A stretch of DNA of 11,696 bases from Methanobacteriaceae archaeon UBA349 (GTDB lineage: Archaea > Methanobacteriota > Methanobacteria > Methanobacteriales > Methanobacteriaceae): NCBI GenBank assembly GCA_002509745.1, contig DAWK01000096.1, positions 1-11,696 of the forward strand, given 5' to 3'. The notes under the pieces are model-generated. The model did not search any database and was not told where the DNA came from. It was given only the letters and a program-made list of their open reading frames with translations. Made by a program: the position numbers and the translations under genes. Shown here one piece after another: positions 6,138 to 11,696 of this stretch (positions are counted from its first letter, which is position 1; each line of letters opens with the position of its first letter).

Positions 6138-6704
6138 TTAAGGATTTTTGAAGTTATTTGTGTGGGCCATGATTGCAAACCAGTACATAGAAAGTTTCTG
6201 GTCTTTTTTCTTATAATCTGGAAATTTAAGATGGATTATTTGCCAAAAATCCTTATTATGACCAAATTCAAGCAAATGGCTTAATTCGTGAAAAACTATA
6301 TACTCTATAAGATCCCCCGGAAGATATCTCAGCCTAGTATTAAATTTAAGGTTTCTTTTGCCATCACAGCTCCCCCATCTTTTTTTCATTTGGCGAAAAG
6401 AAATATTTCCGGGATTTAGTTCCATGATCCCAGAATAATATTCTACCCAAAGGTGAATTTCAGTTTTTAGATCATTTTCACTCCGATTCATGTTTAAATA
6501 ACAAGTCTTTGACTTTTCAATTAGATCTAACTTATTATAAATCCAATTTTTATGCTTTTCAATAAGTTTTTTGTGATCTTTATAGTTTTTTGGTAAAATT
6601 AAAACTAAGCTTCCCGTTTTAAATTCCATACGCGGGTTTTTAATTTTTCTACGAATAATAGTGTATTCAATCTCCATATTCTCAATTAAAATATTTTCGC
6701 TCAT
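6138..6704 (-). CDS. YgjP/SprT-like zinc metallohydrolase (DUF45, M48-like)
   Basis: A 188-residue protein of the DUF45/YgjP group. Diagnostic features are RQMKKRWGSC (104-113), then FNTRLRYLPGDLIEYIVFHE and the zinc-binding HELSHLLEFGH, giving His139, catalytic Glu140, His143 and third ligand His149, followed by KDFW (151-154). The N-terminal half (about 10-60) matches the beta-rich region before the motif in this family, with LVLILPKN (33-40). The cellular substrate of most members is unsettled: some are annotated as metallopeptidases, and E. coli YgjP has been described as a UTP pyrophosphatase. No signal peptide or membrane segment is seen, so it is probably cytoplasmic. AAGGATT on the minus strand lies just before the ATG. 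It converges on nadA and diverges from the next gene. Confidence 0.88.
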   Translation of the reverse strand: MSENILIENMEIEYTIIRRKIKNPRMEFKTGSLVLILPKNYKDHKKLIEKHKNWIYNKLDLIEKSKTCYLNMNRSENDLKTEIHLWVEYYSGIMELNPGNISFRQMKKRWGSCDGKRNLKFNTRLRYLPGDLIEYIVFHELSHLLEFGHNKDFWQIIHLKFPDYKKKDQKLSMYWFAIMAHTNNFKNP

Positions 6705-6845
6705 TTGAATCCTTTTTAGTGTTATAATTTAGTTGATCTCAATTAATAAATTTAATAATCAAAAATACTGGCTTTAAGAAGCAAATTCAAGGAAAATTGC
6801 AACTTTTCTAATAAAATTTATTTGTCTTGAAAAATAAAATAGTAT

Positions 6846-6854
6846 CTATATAAT
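6846..6854 (+). promoter_or_regulatory. Probable TATA box of the 6898 gene
   Basis: CTATATAAT lies 43 bases before the start codon and would place initiation near 6875-6880, giving a leader of about 20 bases that still contains the AGGGGG ribosome-binding site (6885-6890). The rest of the 193-bp divergent spacer shows nothing else distinct. Confidence 0.4.
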
Positions 6855-6897
6855 AATTTATATTGTTTATTCGGTATTTATCATAGGGGGTTTTTTA

Positions 6898-7662
6898 ATG
6901 CTTTTCATGATTGGGAAACATGAAGTTAAAGCAGAAGTTGAAAAAAGGCAAAAAATTAAGTCAAAACATACTGGAAGGACACTAGAAAAACTAAAAATAC
7001 ATTTTCAGGTTTATAATCAAAAGAAAGTTCCAGAAACAATTTTTTCCAAAGAAAACAGAAAGCCATGGATAGTTAAAAATTCTTCATATTATTATACTGA
7101 AGGAAATCCAGTAATTCGATATATGCTAGAAATAGAAGAAATTGAAGATCTTAAAATAGATTATCTGGAATTAAACAATTTAAATATTAAACCAAAAGAT
7201 TATAATGAAAAAATAGATGGTTCAAAAGGCGATTCTCTGATTATAAAGGCCATAGCTGAACTAAAACTAGATGCCTGGAAAAAGATTGAAGAATTATACT
7301 ATCAAAAAGGATATTTTAAGGTTATTAGAAGTGGTATTTCTAAAGAAACAAAGGATATGCGTTTTGAAAGAATCATATGGTCTAGAAATGAAGATGTGAT
7401 TAAATGTGCATTATTGTTATATGAAGATATTTATGACACATTTAAAAGTTACTCACCCATCAATCCAGAATTAGAAGCCTTGAAAAAAGATTTGATAAAA
7501 AATGATAATACTCTTGATTTTTTGATTAAAAAACTCCTTGAAAAAAATATTTTGAACAATAATGATATGGAGAGCCTGCAGATATGCCAAAAGGCCATAA
7601 ATACGCTTAAATTTGGAGAAGTTGAAGATTTAGAAGAATTTTTACGTGTTTATAAAATTTAG
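6898..7662 (+). CDS. Uncharacterised 254-residue protein
   Basis: I do not recognise this protein. It is soluble-looking, rich in Lys, Glu, Ile and Asn, with no signal peptide, membrane segment, Cys-cluster or catalytic motif that I can name. Residues 1-95 look mainly beta-stranded, with alternating patterns such as KLKIHFQVYN (31-40) and VIRYMLEIEEIEDLKIDYL (72-90). Residues about 110-185 are mixed, with the conspicuous block YFKVIRSGISKETKDMRFER (139-158). Residues 190-254 are helical, with Glu/Lys-rich ELEALKKDLI and LDFLIKKLLEKNIL. The start is supported by AGGGGG (6885-6890) 7 nt before the ATG; a second in-frame ATG is 3 codons on. The gene is flanked by its own TATA-like box and a 150-bp gap, so it is probably monocistronic. 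It could be lineage-specific. Confidence 0.7.
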   Translation: MLFMIGKHEVKAEVEKRQKIKSKHTGRTLEKLKIHFQVYNQKKVPETIFSKENRKPWIVKNSSYYYTEGNPVIRYMLEIEEIEDLKIDYLELNNLNIKPKDYNEKIDGSKGDSLIIKAIAELKLDAWKKIEELYYQKGYFKVIRSGISKETKDMRFERIIWSRNEDVIKCALLLYEDIYDTFKSYSPINPELEALKKDLIKNDNTLDFLIKKLLEKNILNNNDMESLQICQKAINTLKFGEVEDLEEFLRVYKI

Positions 7663-7719
7663 TTCATTAAAGTATAGCTTAATTAAATTGATTATTCCAT
7701 AATAATATTATAACTCAGT

Positions 7720-7730
7720 AAATATTTTTA
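7720..7730 (+). promoter_or_regulatory. Possible TATA box of the ferritin-like gene
   Basis: AAATATTTTTA, preceded by CAGT, would place initiation near 7752, at the first of two inverted repeats and about 60 bases before the start codon. AT-rich surroundings make the exact box uncertain. Confidence 0.3.
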
Positions 7731-7747
7731 TTAGATTAATAAATTTA

Positions 7748-7770
7748 GTTTGATTGAGTAATAATCAAAC
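7748..7770. repeat. Inverted repeat GTTTGATT-N7-AATCAAAC before the ferritin-like gene
   Basis: A perfect 8-bp inverted repeat with a 7-base centre (GAGTAAT), at or just after the probable transcription start and 44 bp before the ATG. It could be an operator or a leader hairpin. Confidence 0.6.
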
Positions 7771-7771
7771 A

Positions 7772-7797
7772 TACGTTAAGAATATGATTATAACGTA
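7772..7797. repeat. Inverted repeat TACGTTA-N12-TAACGTA before the ferritin-like gene
   Basis: A second perfect inverted repeat, 7-bp arms and a 12-base centre, begins 2 bp after the first ends and stops 4 bases before the GGAGG ribosome-binding site (7802-7806). As RNA it would place a stem next to the ribosome site; as DNA it is a dyad with half-sites 19 bp apart. Confidence 0.55.
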
Positions 7798-7813
7798 CTA
7801 TGGAGGAAATTTA

Positions 7814-8221
7814 ATGGATAATGAAGAAATAATAAAGCTTTTAAACATTGATTTTGTTCATGAACTGGAAGCTACCATGGTTTATGCCTATAATTCATTT
7901 ATTATTAAAGATTGTGAAGTCAGCCGACTTACAGAGGCCATATCTGTAGATGAAATGAGACATATGTGGTGGTTAGCCGATTTAATAGTTAAAAGGGGAG
8001 GCAAACCAACTATGGAACATAGAGAATTAGATTTCAGTTCTGATGATTTAATAACTCAACTAAAACTTCAAATTGAAAAAGAAACCGAAGGCATCGATGA
8101 ATACCAAAGGCAAGTTGAAATAATTGATGATGAAGAAGTAGTTGGTGTTTTAAAACATATTATAGATGAAGAAAAACGTCACCGAAAAGAATTCAATGAA
8201 CATTTAAAAAATATTGGTTAA
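7814..8221 (+). CDS. Ferritin-like di-iron protein (bacterioferritin/rubrerythrin superfamily)
   Basis: A 135-residue four-helix-bundle protein expected to bind a di-iron centre, for iron storage or detoxification of peroxide or oxygen. Putative ligands follow the ferritin pattern: Glu17 in FVHELEA (14-20), Glu47 and His50 in DEMRH (46-50), a Glu in the third helix around 88-92 (IEKETEG), and Glu120 with His123 in DEEKRH (118-123). There is no C-terminal rubredoxin domain, so it is not a full rubrerythrin. The start at 7814 is fixed by a strong GGAGG at 7802-7806; an upstream in-frame TTG at 7754 falls inside an inverted repeat and lacks a ribosome site. Two inverted repeats in the leader suggest regulation, perhaps by metal or redox state. 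The next gene encodes a glycosylase for oxidised DNA. Bacterioferritin-like versus a simpler erythrin-like role is unresolved. Confidence 0.88.
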   Translation: MDNEEIIKLLNIDFVHELEATMVYAYNSFIIKDCEVSRLTEAISVDEMRHMWWLADLIVKRGGKPTMEHRELDFSSDDLITQLKLQIEKETEGIDEYQRQVEIIDDEEVVGVLKHIIDEEKRHRKEFNEHLKNIG

Positions 8222-8294
8222 AAATCCTTAATTTTCTATTATACTATTTCATTTTTATTTTAACTAAATTATTTCCTTATTTGCGAGGCCAAAT
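8222..8294. terminator. T-rich spacer after the ferritin-like gene
   Basis: A 73-bp gap whose central part (about 8246-8263, TTTCATTTTTATTTTAACT) is T-rich and could end the ferritin-like transcript. GAGG at 8285-8288 serves the glycosylase gene 6 nt downstream. A TTTCTATTATACTA stretch near 8233 is TATA-like, so the glycosylase may have its own promoter, but read-through is equally possible. Confidence 0.35.
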
Positions 8295-9074
8295 ATGCCA
8301 GAACTACCAAGTTTAGAAATATTCAAGCAATATTTTGATTCAACATCCTTGAATCAGGAAATAAAAGAAATTAATATCAATAACCCCGAAATACTTTTTG
8401 ATATATCTGAAAATAATATAAAAGAATTGGTAAATAGATATTTTGTTTCCAGTTCAAGATATGGAAAATATCTCTTTGCATCAACTTCAGATAATAAATT
8501 CCTGATTTTTCATTTTGGTATGACTGGTTTTTTTAAATATCATCCAAAAAATGAAGGAATCAATCCCCATAGCAGAATTTCATTTTTATTTAAAAATGGT
8601 AATGTCTTAGATTTTGATGATTCAAGAAAATTCGGTAAAATTAGTATTAGTGAAAATATCTCTGATTTTATTAATAAAAAGAATTTAGGGCCTGATGCAT
8701 TAGAAATAAGTTTATCATCATTTAAAAAATTGTTTAAAAGAAGAAGTGGGCATATAAAACCTCTTTTAATTAATCAGCAATTTTTAGCAGGGATAGGGAA
8801 CCTATATGCTGATGAAATATTATTTCAAAGCGGAATACATCCTTTAAAAAAGGCCGATCAGATAGAAAATGATGAGCAGAATAAATTATATGATAATATG
8901 GTCTGGGTTCTAAAAAAGGCCATAGAAGTTAATGATAGTCCCCGCAATTTTCCTGAAAATTTCCTATTGGCCCATCGATACCCTAAAGGAGAATGTCCTA
9001 ATGGTGAGAAATTAGATATAATAAAGGTTGGAGGCCGTACCACCTATTACTGTCCAAACAAACAGAAATTATGA
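8295..9074 (+). CDS. Formamidopyrimidine/endonuclease VIII-type DNA glycosylase with degenerate zinc finger
   Basis: A base-excision-repair glycosylase/AP lyase of the Fpg/Nei (MutM) family that removes oxidised purines or pyrimidines. It starts MPELPSLE: Pro2 is the catalytic amine and Glu3 the acid. Other expected residues are Lys58 (RYGKYLF), Met76 in FHFGMTGFF, Arg111 and Phe113 in DDSRKFG, the helix-two-turn-helix GIGNLYADEILFQSGIHP with Asn169, and Arg248 of the hairpin in GGRTTYYC. At 259 residues it is slightly shorter than the usual 270-ish. The C-terminal zinc finger normally has four Cys as CxxC...CxxC. Here it reads CPNG (Cys234, Gly237) and CPNK (Cys253, Lys256), so two ligands are missing. 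Start site: GAGG at 8285-8288. MutM versus Nei specificity cannot be settled by eye. Confidence 0.92.
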   Translation: MPELPSLEIFKQYFDSTSLNQEIKEININNPEILFDISENNIKELVNRYFVSSSRYGKYLFASTSDNKFLIFHFGMTGFFKYHPKNEGINPHSRISFLFKNGNVLDFDDSRKFGKISISENISDFINKKNLGPDALEISLSSFKKLFKRRSGHIKPLLINQQFLAGIGNLYADEILFQSGIHPLKKADQIENDEQNKLYDNMVWVLKKAIEVNDSPRNFPENFLLAHRYPKGECPNGEKLDIIKVGGRTTYYCPNKQKL

Positions 9075-9098
9075 TATAATTATAATTAATAAGTATTA

Positions 9099-9118
9099 TT
9101 ATCATGGAAATATGATAA
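9099..9118. repeat. Inverted repeat TTATCAT-N6-ATGATAA upstream of the MFS exporter
   Basis: A perfect 7-bp inverted repeat around GGAAAT, 25 bases after the glycosylase stop and 82 before the MFS start. It has no T-tract after it, so an operator is at least as likely as a terminator. Exporter genes of this type are often under MarR- or TetR-type control, but no such regulator is in the window. Confidence 0.4.
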
Positions 9119-9199
9119 ACAGGACTGATCTGAATTTCATATTAACCAAATTAAATAATAATTAATGAATTATTTAAAAAAATATTTAAAAGTGTTGTT

Positions 9200-10597
9200 A
9201 TGGCAAAAATACTTGATCAGAAAAGCTCTTTCTATGTCTTAGCAGTTGTTGTTATGGGAGCTTTCCTAATACCATATATGGGTGCGGCATTAAATGTTTC
9301 TCTCCCATCCATTGGGCGAGAATTCTCATTAGACTTGGTTATTTTAGGATGGATACCCACCGCATTCATATTAGCCAATGCTGCATTAATACTGCCTTTT
9401 GGGCGTTTAGGAGATATTTATGGGAGAAAAAAGATTTTCACCTTGGGTGTTGGTTTATTTACATTTGCCTCATTTATGGCTTTTTTCTCCCCATCAGCAA
9501 ATTATTTGATAGTATTCAGTTTCATGCAAGGTGTGGGTTGTTCTATGATATTCGGTACGGGGGTGGCCATACTAAGCTCAGTATTTCCCCTGGGGTCTCG
9601 GGGAGAGTATTTTGGAATTTATGTGACCTCAGTTTATATTGGACTTCTGACCGGGCCATTATTAGGTGGTTTTTTAACCCAGACCTTTGGTTGGAGAAGT
9701 ATATTTTTATTTAATATACCTGTTGGTTTGATAATCCTTGTTTTAATCTTTTTAAAAATAAAAACCGATTGGATAGGTTCTAAAGGAGAAAGTTTTGATT
9801 TAAAGGGGACCTTGGTTTATGTGCCCACCATAATAATTCTTTTATATGGTTTTACCAACATATTTAGTACTTATGGACAGTTATTAGTAATTTTAGGACT
9901 TTTATTGTTAGTAGGATTTATAATTTTAGAGTTAAAAACACCAAAACCGATTATTAATCCCAGAATATTTAAAAAAGTTGTTCCAGCTATTTCTAGTGCA
10001 TCTACTCTTTTAATGATAACTTCAACTTCAGCTATCTGGACTTTAATAAGCCTTTATCTGCAATACGTCCAATCTTTGAGTCCCGTGGTTGTAGGAATAT
10101 TGCTAGTCATTCAGCCACTCACTGTGGCATTAGTATCACCATTTGCAGGTAGGCTTTCTGATAGAATCTATGGTGCCCCCATTGCATTAGTCGGCATAAT
10201 ATTATCCTGCATTGGACTATTATTAGCAATTTTTATTGGATTTGAAACCAGCATGACATATATAATTGCTTTATCAATAATTTTAGGTCTGGGAAATGCA
10301 TTATTTTCTTCCCCAAACACCAATATCTTTATGAGTTCCATTGATCGCGAGTTTTATGGTTCCGCATCAGCAGTCATGTCCACAGTGATTTTTACTGGTC
10401 AGCTTTTAAGTTTAGGTATTTTGCTTTTAATATTTTCCGGGACCTTGGGAGGATTAGAAGTTATTCCATCCCAATTTGCAGCATTTATATCCAGCCAAAA
10501 GATTACATTTTCCATATTCTTTATTCTAAGCATTATAGGGACTATTTTAATATTTTTACTGGTTTTAAAAAAGAGGCCGGATAAACAATATAATTAG
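9200..10597 (+). CDS. MFS exporter, DHA2 (EmrB/QacA-like, 14-helix) family
   Basis: A 465-residue integral membrane protein, probably a proton-driven exporter of drugs or other small hydrophobic compounds. The loop 2-3 motif A is GRLGDIYGRKKIF (68-80), and the antiporter motif C is GLLTGPLLGG (148-157). WRSIFLFNIPVG (165-176) is the typical DHA2 sequence after helix 5. Repeated hydrophobic segments through residue 458 and the overall length fit 14 helices, and a motif-A-like GRLSDRIYG occurs in the second half. No good ribosome-binding site precedes the ATG at 9200; a TATA-like ATATTTAAAA lies only about 10-20 bases upstream, and translation from a short or leaderless transcript is possible. 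It converges with the small acidic protein gene. The substrate cannot be deduced, and DHA2 genes spread widely, so transfer is possible but not evident from composition. Confidence 0.93.
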   Translation: MAKILDQKSSFYVLAVVVMGAFLIPYMGAALNVSLPSIGREFSLDLVILGWIPTAFILANAALILPFGRLGDIYGRKKIFTLGVGLFTFASFMAFFSPSANYLIVFSFMQGVGCSMIFGTGVAILSSVFPLGSRGEYFGIYVTSVYIGLLTGPLLGGFLTQTFGWRSIFLFNIPVGLIILVLIFLKIKTDWIGSKGESFDLKGTLVYVPTIIILLYGFTNIFSTYGQLLVILGLLLLVGFIILELKTPKPIINPRIFKKVVPAISSASTLLMITSTSAIWTLISLYLQYVQSLSPVVVGILLVIQPLTVALVSPFAGRLSDRIYGAPIALVGIILSCIGLLLAIFIGFETSMTYIIALSIILGLGNALFSSPNTNIFMSSIDREFYGSASAVMSTVIFTGQLLSLGILLLIFSGTLGGLEVIPSQFAAFISSQKITFSIFFILSIIGTILIFLLVLKKRPDKQYN

Positions 10598-10628
10598 AAA
10601 AAAGAATTAAATAAATAGAGACATTGTT

Positions 10629-10635
10629 AAAAAAA
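10629..10635 (-). terminator. T7 tract after the minus-strand gene pair
   Basis: On the minus strand seven T begin 11 bases after the stop of the small acidic protein and probably end the hydrolase-small protein transcript. No matching T-tract is seen for the MFS gene running toward it. Confidence 0.45.
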
Positions 10636-10645
10636 GATTATCAAG

Positions 10646-10939
10646 TTATTCTTCCAGAACTGCCGACAAGAAAACAGTCATTTCAATCTCATCTCGAGCA
10701 ATAAAATCTTCTGGTTTAATAGCTGCATCATTAGATCCAAAGGGGAAATATTCTTTTTTATAATAAACCATTATCATTAGATAACCCGAAACTATCTCTG
10801 TTTCTTCATCCAGATTCTCAATCAATTTCTTCTGAGAATCATCATCCAATCCACTGACCTTATATTTTACGTAATTTAACTCTTCTAGATTTTCGTCATC
10901 AGATTCTTTTTTGCCATAATCAACTACTTTTACCAGCAT
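10646..10939 (-). CDS. Small acidic protein of unknown function, coupled to the MetX-like hydrolase
   Basis: A 97-residue soluble protein I do not recognise. It has a beta-strand start (MLVKVVDYG), an acidic helix region (KKESDDENLEELNY, LDDDSQKKLIENLDEETE, about residues 10-48), a hydrophobic strand (SGYLMIMVYY, 51-60), then EYFPFGSNDAAIKPEDF and a hydrophobic C-terminal strand (MTVFLSAVL). The alternation of strands and charged helices suggests a small alpha/beta fold. The start is firm: AGGAGGG on the minus strand (plus coordinates 10947-10953) lies 7 nt before the ATG and shares bases with the TAG stop of the upstream hydrolase, so translation is probably coupled. This points to a role with the hydrolase, but no motif shows which. 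A T7 tract follows. Confidence 0.8.
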   Translation of the reverse strand: MLVKVVDYGKKESDDENLEELNYVKYKVSGLDDDSQKKLIENLDEETEIVSGYLMIMVYYKKEYFPFGSNDAAIKPEDFIARDEIEMTVFLSAVLEE

Positions 10940-10951
10940 ATTAAAACCCTC

Positions 10952-11695
10952 CTAAAAAAATTCCTTCAAAAAGGCAATTATATTATTTTCAACTTTATAA
11001 AGATCTTTTGTACCGATATGGCCACATATTGAATCAAACAATGCAATTTTAGAATTTTTAATCATTTTTGACATAGGTATAGCATCCTGTGATGGTGGAA
11101 AATACTGATCCTGATTAATGGCCAGAATAAGAGTTTTTGCAGTTATCTTTGAAAGTTCATTCTCCAAATCAAAACCCATTGCTGCATTGTTTCTCCATAT
11201 TATATCATTAGCATCGGTAAAGCTTCCTTCAATACCCATTTGATTCATATATTTTAATATATCTTTATTTTCTAATTCATAGCGATAATAATCTTTAGAA
11301 AGACCAAACATGTACATAAACTCTGAAACAATGCGAGTGACTCTTTCCGGGTTTTTCTCATAATTTCCATTATCATATTCTGGATCTTTTTCAATTAAAG
11401 AATTCATGAAATAGAAATTGGCAAAATTAAGGCCTTTGACTTGGTAGCTACTTACTAATGGAATTAAAAAATCCATATAATCCGCATAATTTACGGCCCA
11501 ATTGAGAGCCTGAAAACCCCCCATAGATGTCCCAATGACTCCTTTTAGATGTTCGATACTGAATTTTTCCTTCAGAAGCTCATGGTGAAAATTAACCATA
11601 TCATTTAGAGTGTATTTTGGAAAATTAGGCCCTAAAGACGTGGTGGACGGTGCAGAAGACCCTGGTGATCCTAATGCTGTGGGCGAAATTATAAA
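10952..11695 (-). CDS. MetX-like alpha/beta hydrolase (homoserine acetyltransferase family), N-terminus outside window
   Basis: The frame stays open to the window edge, so the Met at 11597-11599 is internal; 247 C-terminal residues are visible, beginning FIISPTALGSPGSSAPSTTS. This matches the homoserine O-acetyltransferase/MetX branch of alpha/beta hydrolases, with GSPGSSAPS, then LGPNFPKYTLNDMV, and the nucleophile elbow GTSMGGFQALNWA (Ser at visible residue 57). The acid is Asp196 in INQDQYFPPS and the base His226 in CGHIGTKDLY. True MetX enzymes usually read GHDAFL there; GHIG is a departure. The middle region is short, so it may be a family member with another acyl substrate. I therefore do not assign metX. 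It is followed by the small acidic protein gene, whose ribosome-binding site overlaps its stop. Confidence 0.85.
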   Translation of the reverse strand, partial: FIISPTALGSPGSSAPSTTSLGPNFPKYTLNDMVNFHHELLKEKFSIEHLKGVIGTSMGGFQALNWAVNYADYMDFLIPLVSSYQVKGLNFANFYFMNSLIEKDPEYDNGNYEKNPERVTRIVSEFMYMFGLSKDYYRYELENKDILKYMNQMGIEGSFTDANDIIWRNNAAMGFDLENELSKITAKTLILAINQDQYFPPSQDAIPMSKMIKNSKIALFDSICGHIGTKDLYKVENNIIAFLKEFF

Positions 11696-11696
11696 A

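Noticed and set aside
7754..7813. TTG at 7754 as the start of the ferritin-like protein
   Set aside because: The extra 20 residues come from inverted-repeat DNA, lack a ribosome site, and the ATG at 7814 has a strong GGAGG.
9349..9714. A 121-codon plus-strand frame inside the MFS gene
   Set aside because: It overlaps motif A and motif C of the exporter in another frame and has a composition typical of an out-of-frame shadow.
10952..11599. Met at 11597-11599 as the true start of the hydrolase
   Set aside because: The frame is open to the window edge and encodes conserved MetX-family residues (GSPGSSAPS, LGPNFPKYT) upstream of it.
1..11696. tRNA, rRNA, C/D-box RNA, insertion sequence or prophage
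   Set aside because: No clover-leaf patterns, no box C with matching box D in the gaps, no transposase or integrase, and no terminal repeats were seen on either strand.

Overview
The window most likely comes from a methanogenic archaeon of the Methanobacteriales, possibly Methanobacterium or a close relative. Coding sequence is AT-rich and intergenic DNA is extremely AT-rich. Several genes have ribosome-binding sites of the AGGTGAT/GGAGG type, promoters look like archaeal BRE/TATA elements, and transcripts appear to end at bare T-tracts. The gene content fits: nadA/nadC NAD synthesis, a bacterial-type-length RNase Z, a sortase, a Roadblock/LC7 protein and a ferritin-like di-iron protein. The taxonomic call is inference; no rRNA or marker phylogeny could be run.

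Layout: (1) 1-636, minus strand, most of nadC (quinolinate phosphoribosyltransferase), cut by the window edge. (2) About 320 bp of very AT-rich divergent spacer. (3) 960-3190, plus strand, a tightly overlapping three-gene run: RNase Z, an MscS-type mechanosensitive channel and a membrane-anchored sortase. (4) 3419-4654, a Roadblock/LC7-domain protein with a long charged/proline linker and an unrecognised conserved-looking C-terminal domain. (5) A 421-bp spacer with a T-tract terminator, an inverted repeat, a 22-codon ORF resembling part of a ribbon-helix-helix regulator, and the likely nadA promoter. (6) 5076-5993, nadA (quinolinate synthase). (7) 6138-6704, minus strand, a YgjP/SprT-like zinc metallohydrolase, converging on nadA across a strong hairpin. 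(8) 6898-7662, an unrecognised protein. (9) 7814-8221, a ferritin-like protein preceded by two inverted repeats. (10) 8295-9074, an Fpg/MutM-type DNA glycosylase with a degenerate zinc finger. (11) 9200-10597, a DHA2-type MFS exporter. (12) 10646-11696, minus strand, a MetX-like alpha/beta hydrolase (truncated at the window edge) translationally coupled to a small acidic protein of unknown function.

Functional links: NadA and NadC catalyse consecutive steps from iminoaspartate to nicotinate mononucleotide but lie 4.4 kb apart on opposite strands. NadA carries an oxygen-sensitive 4Fe-4S cluster, and the ferritin-like protein and Fpg glycosylase would both suit handling of iron and oxidative damage; no shared regulation is shown. 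The rest reads as ordinary chromosomal housekeeping. I see no mobile element, CRISPR array, RNA gene or defence island. The most interesting points are the sortase without an arginine at the expected catalytic position, the half-lost Fpg zinc finger, the possible regulator relic upstream of nadA, the paired inverted repeats before the ferritin gene and the two unrecognised proteins.
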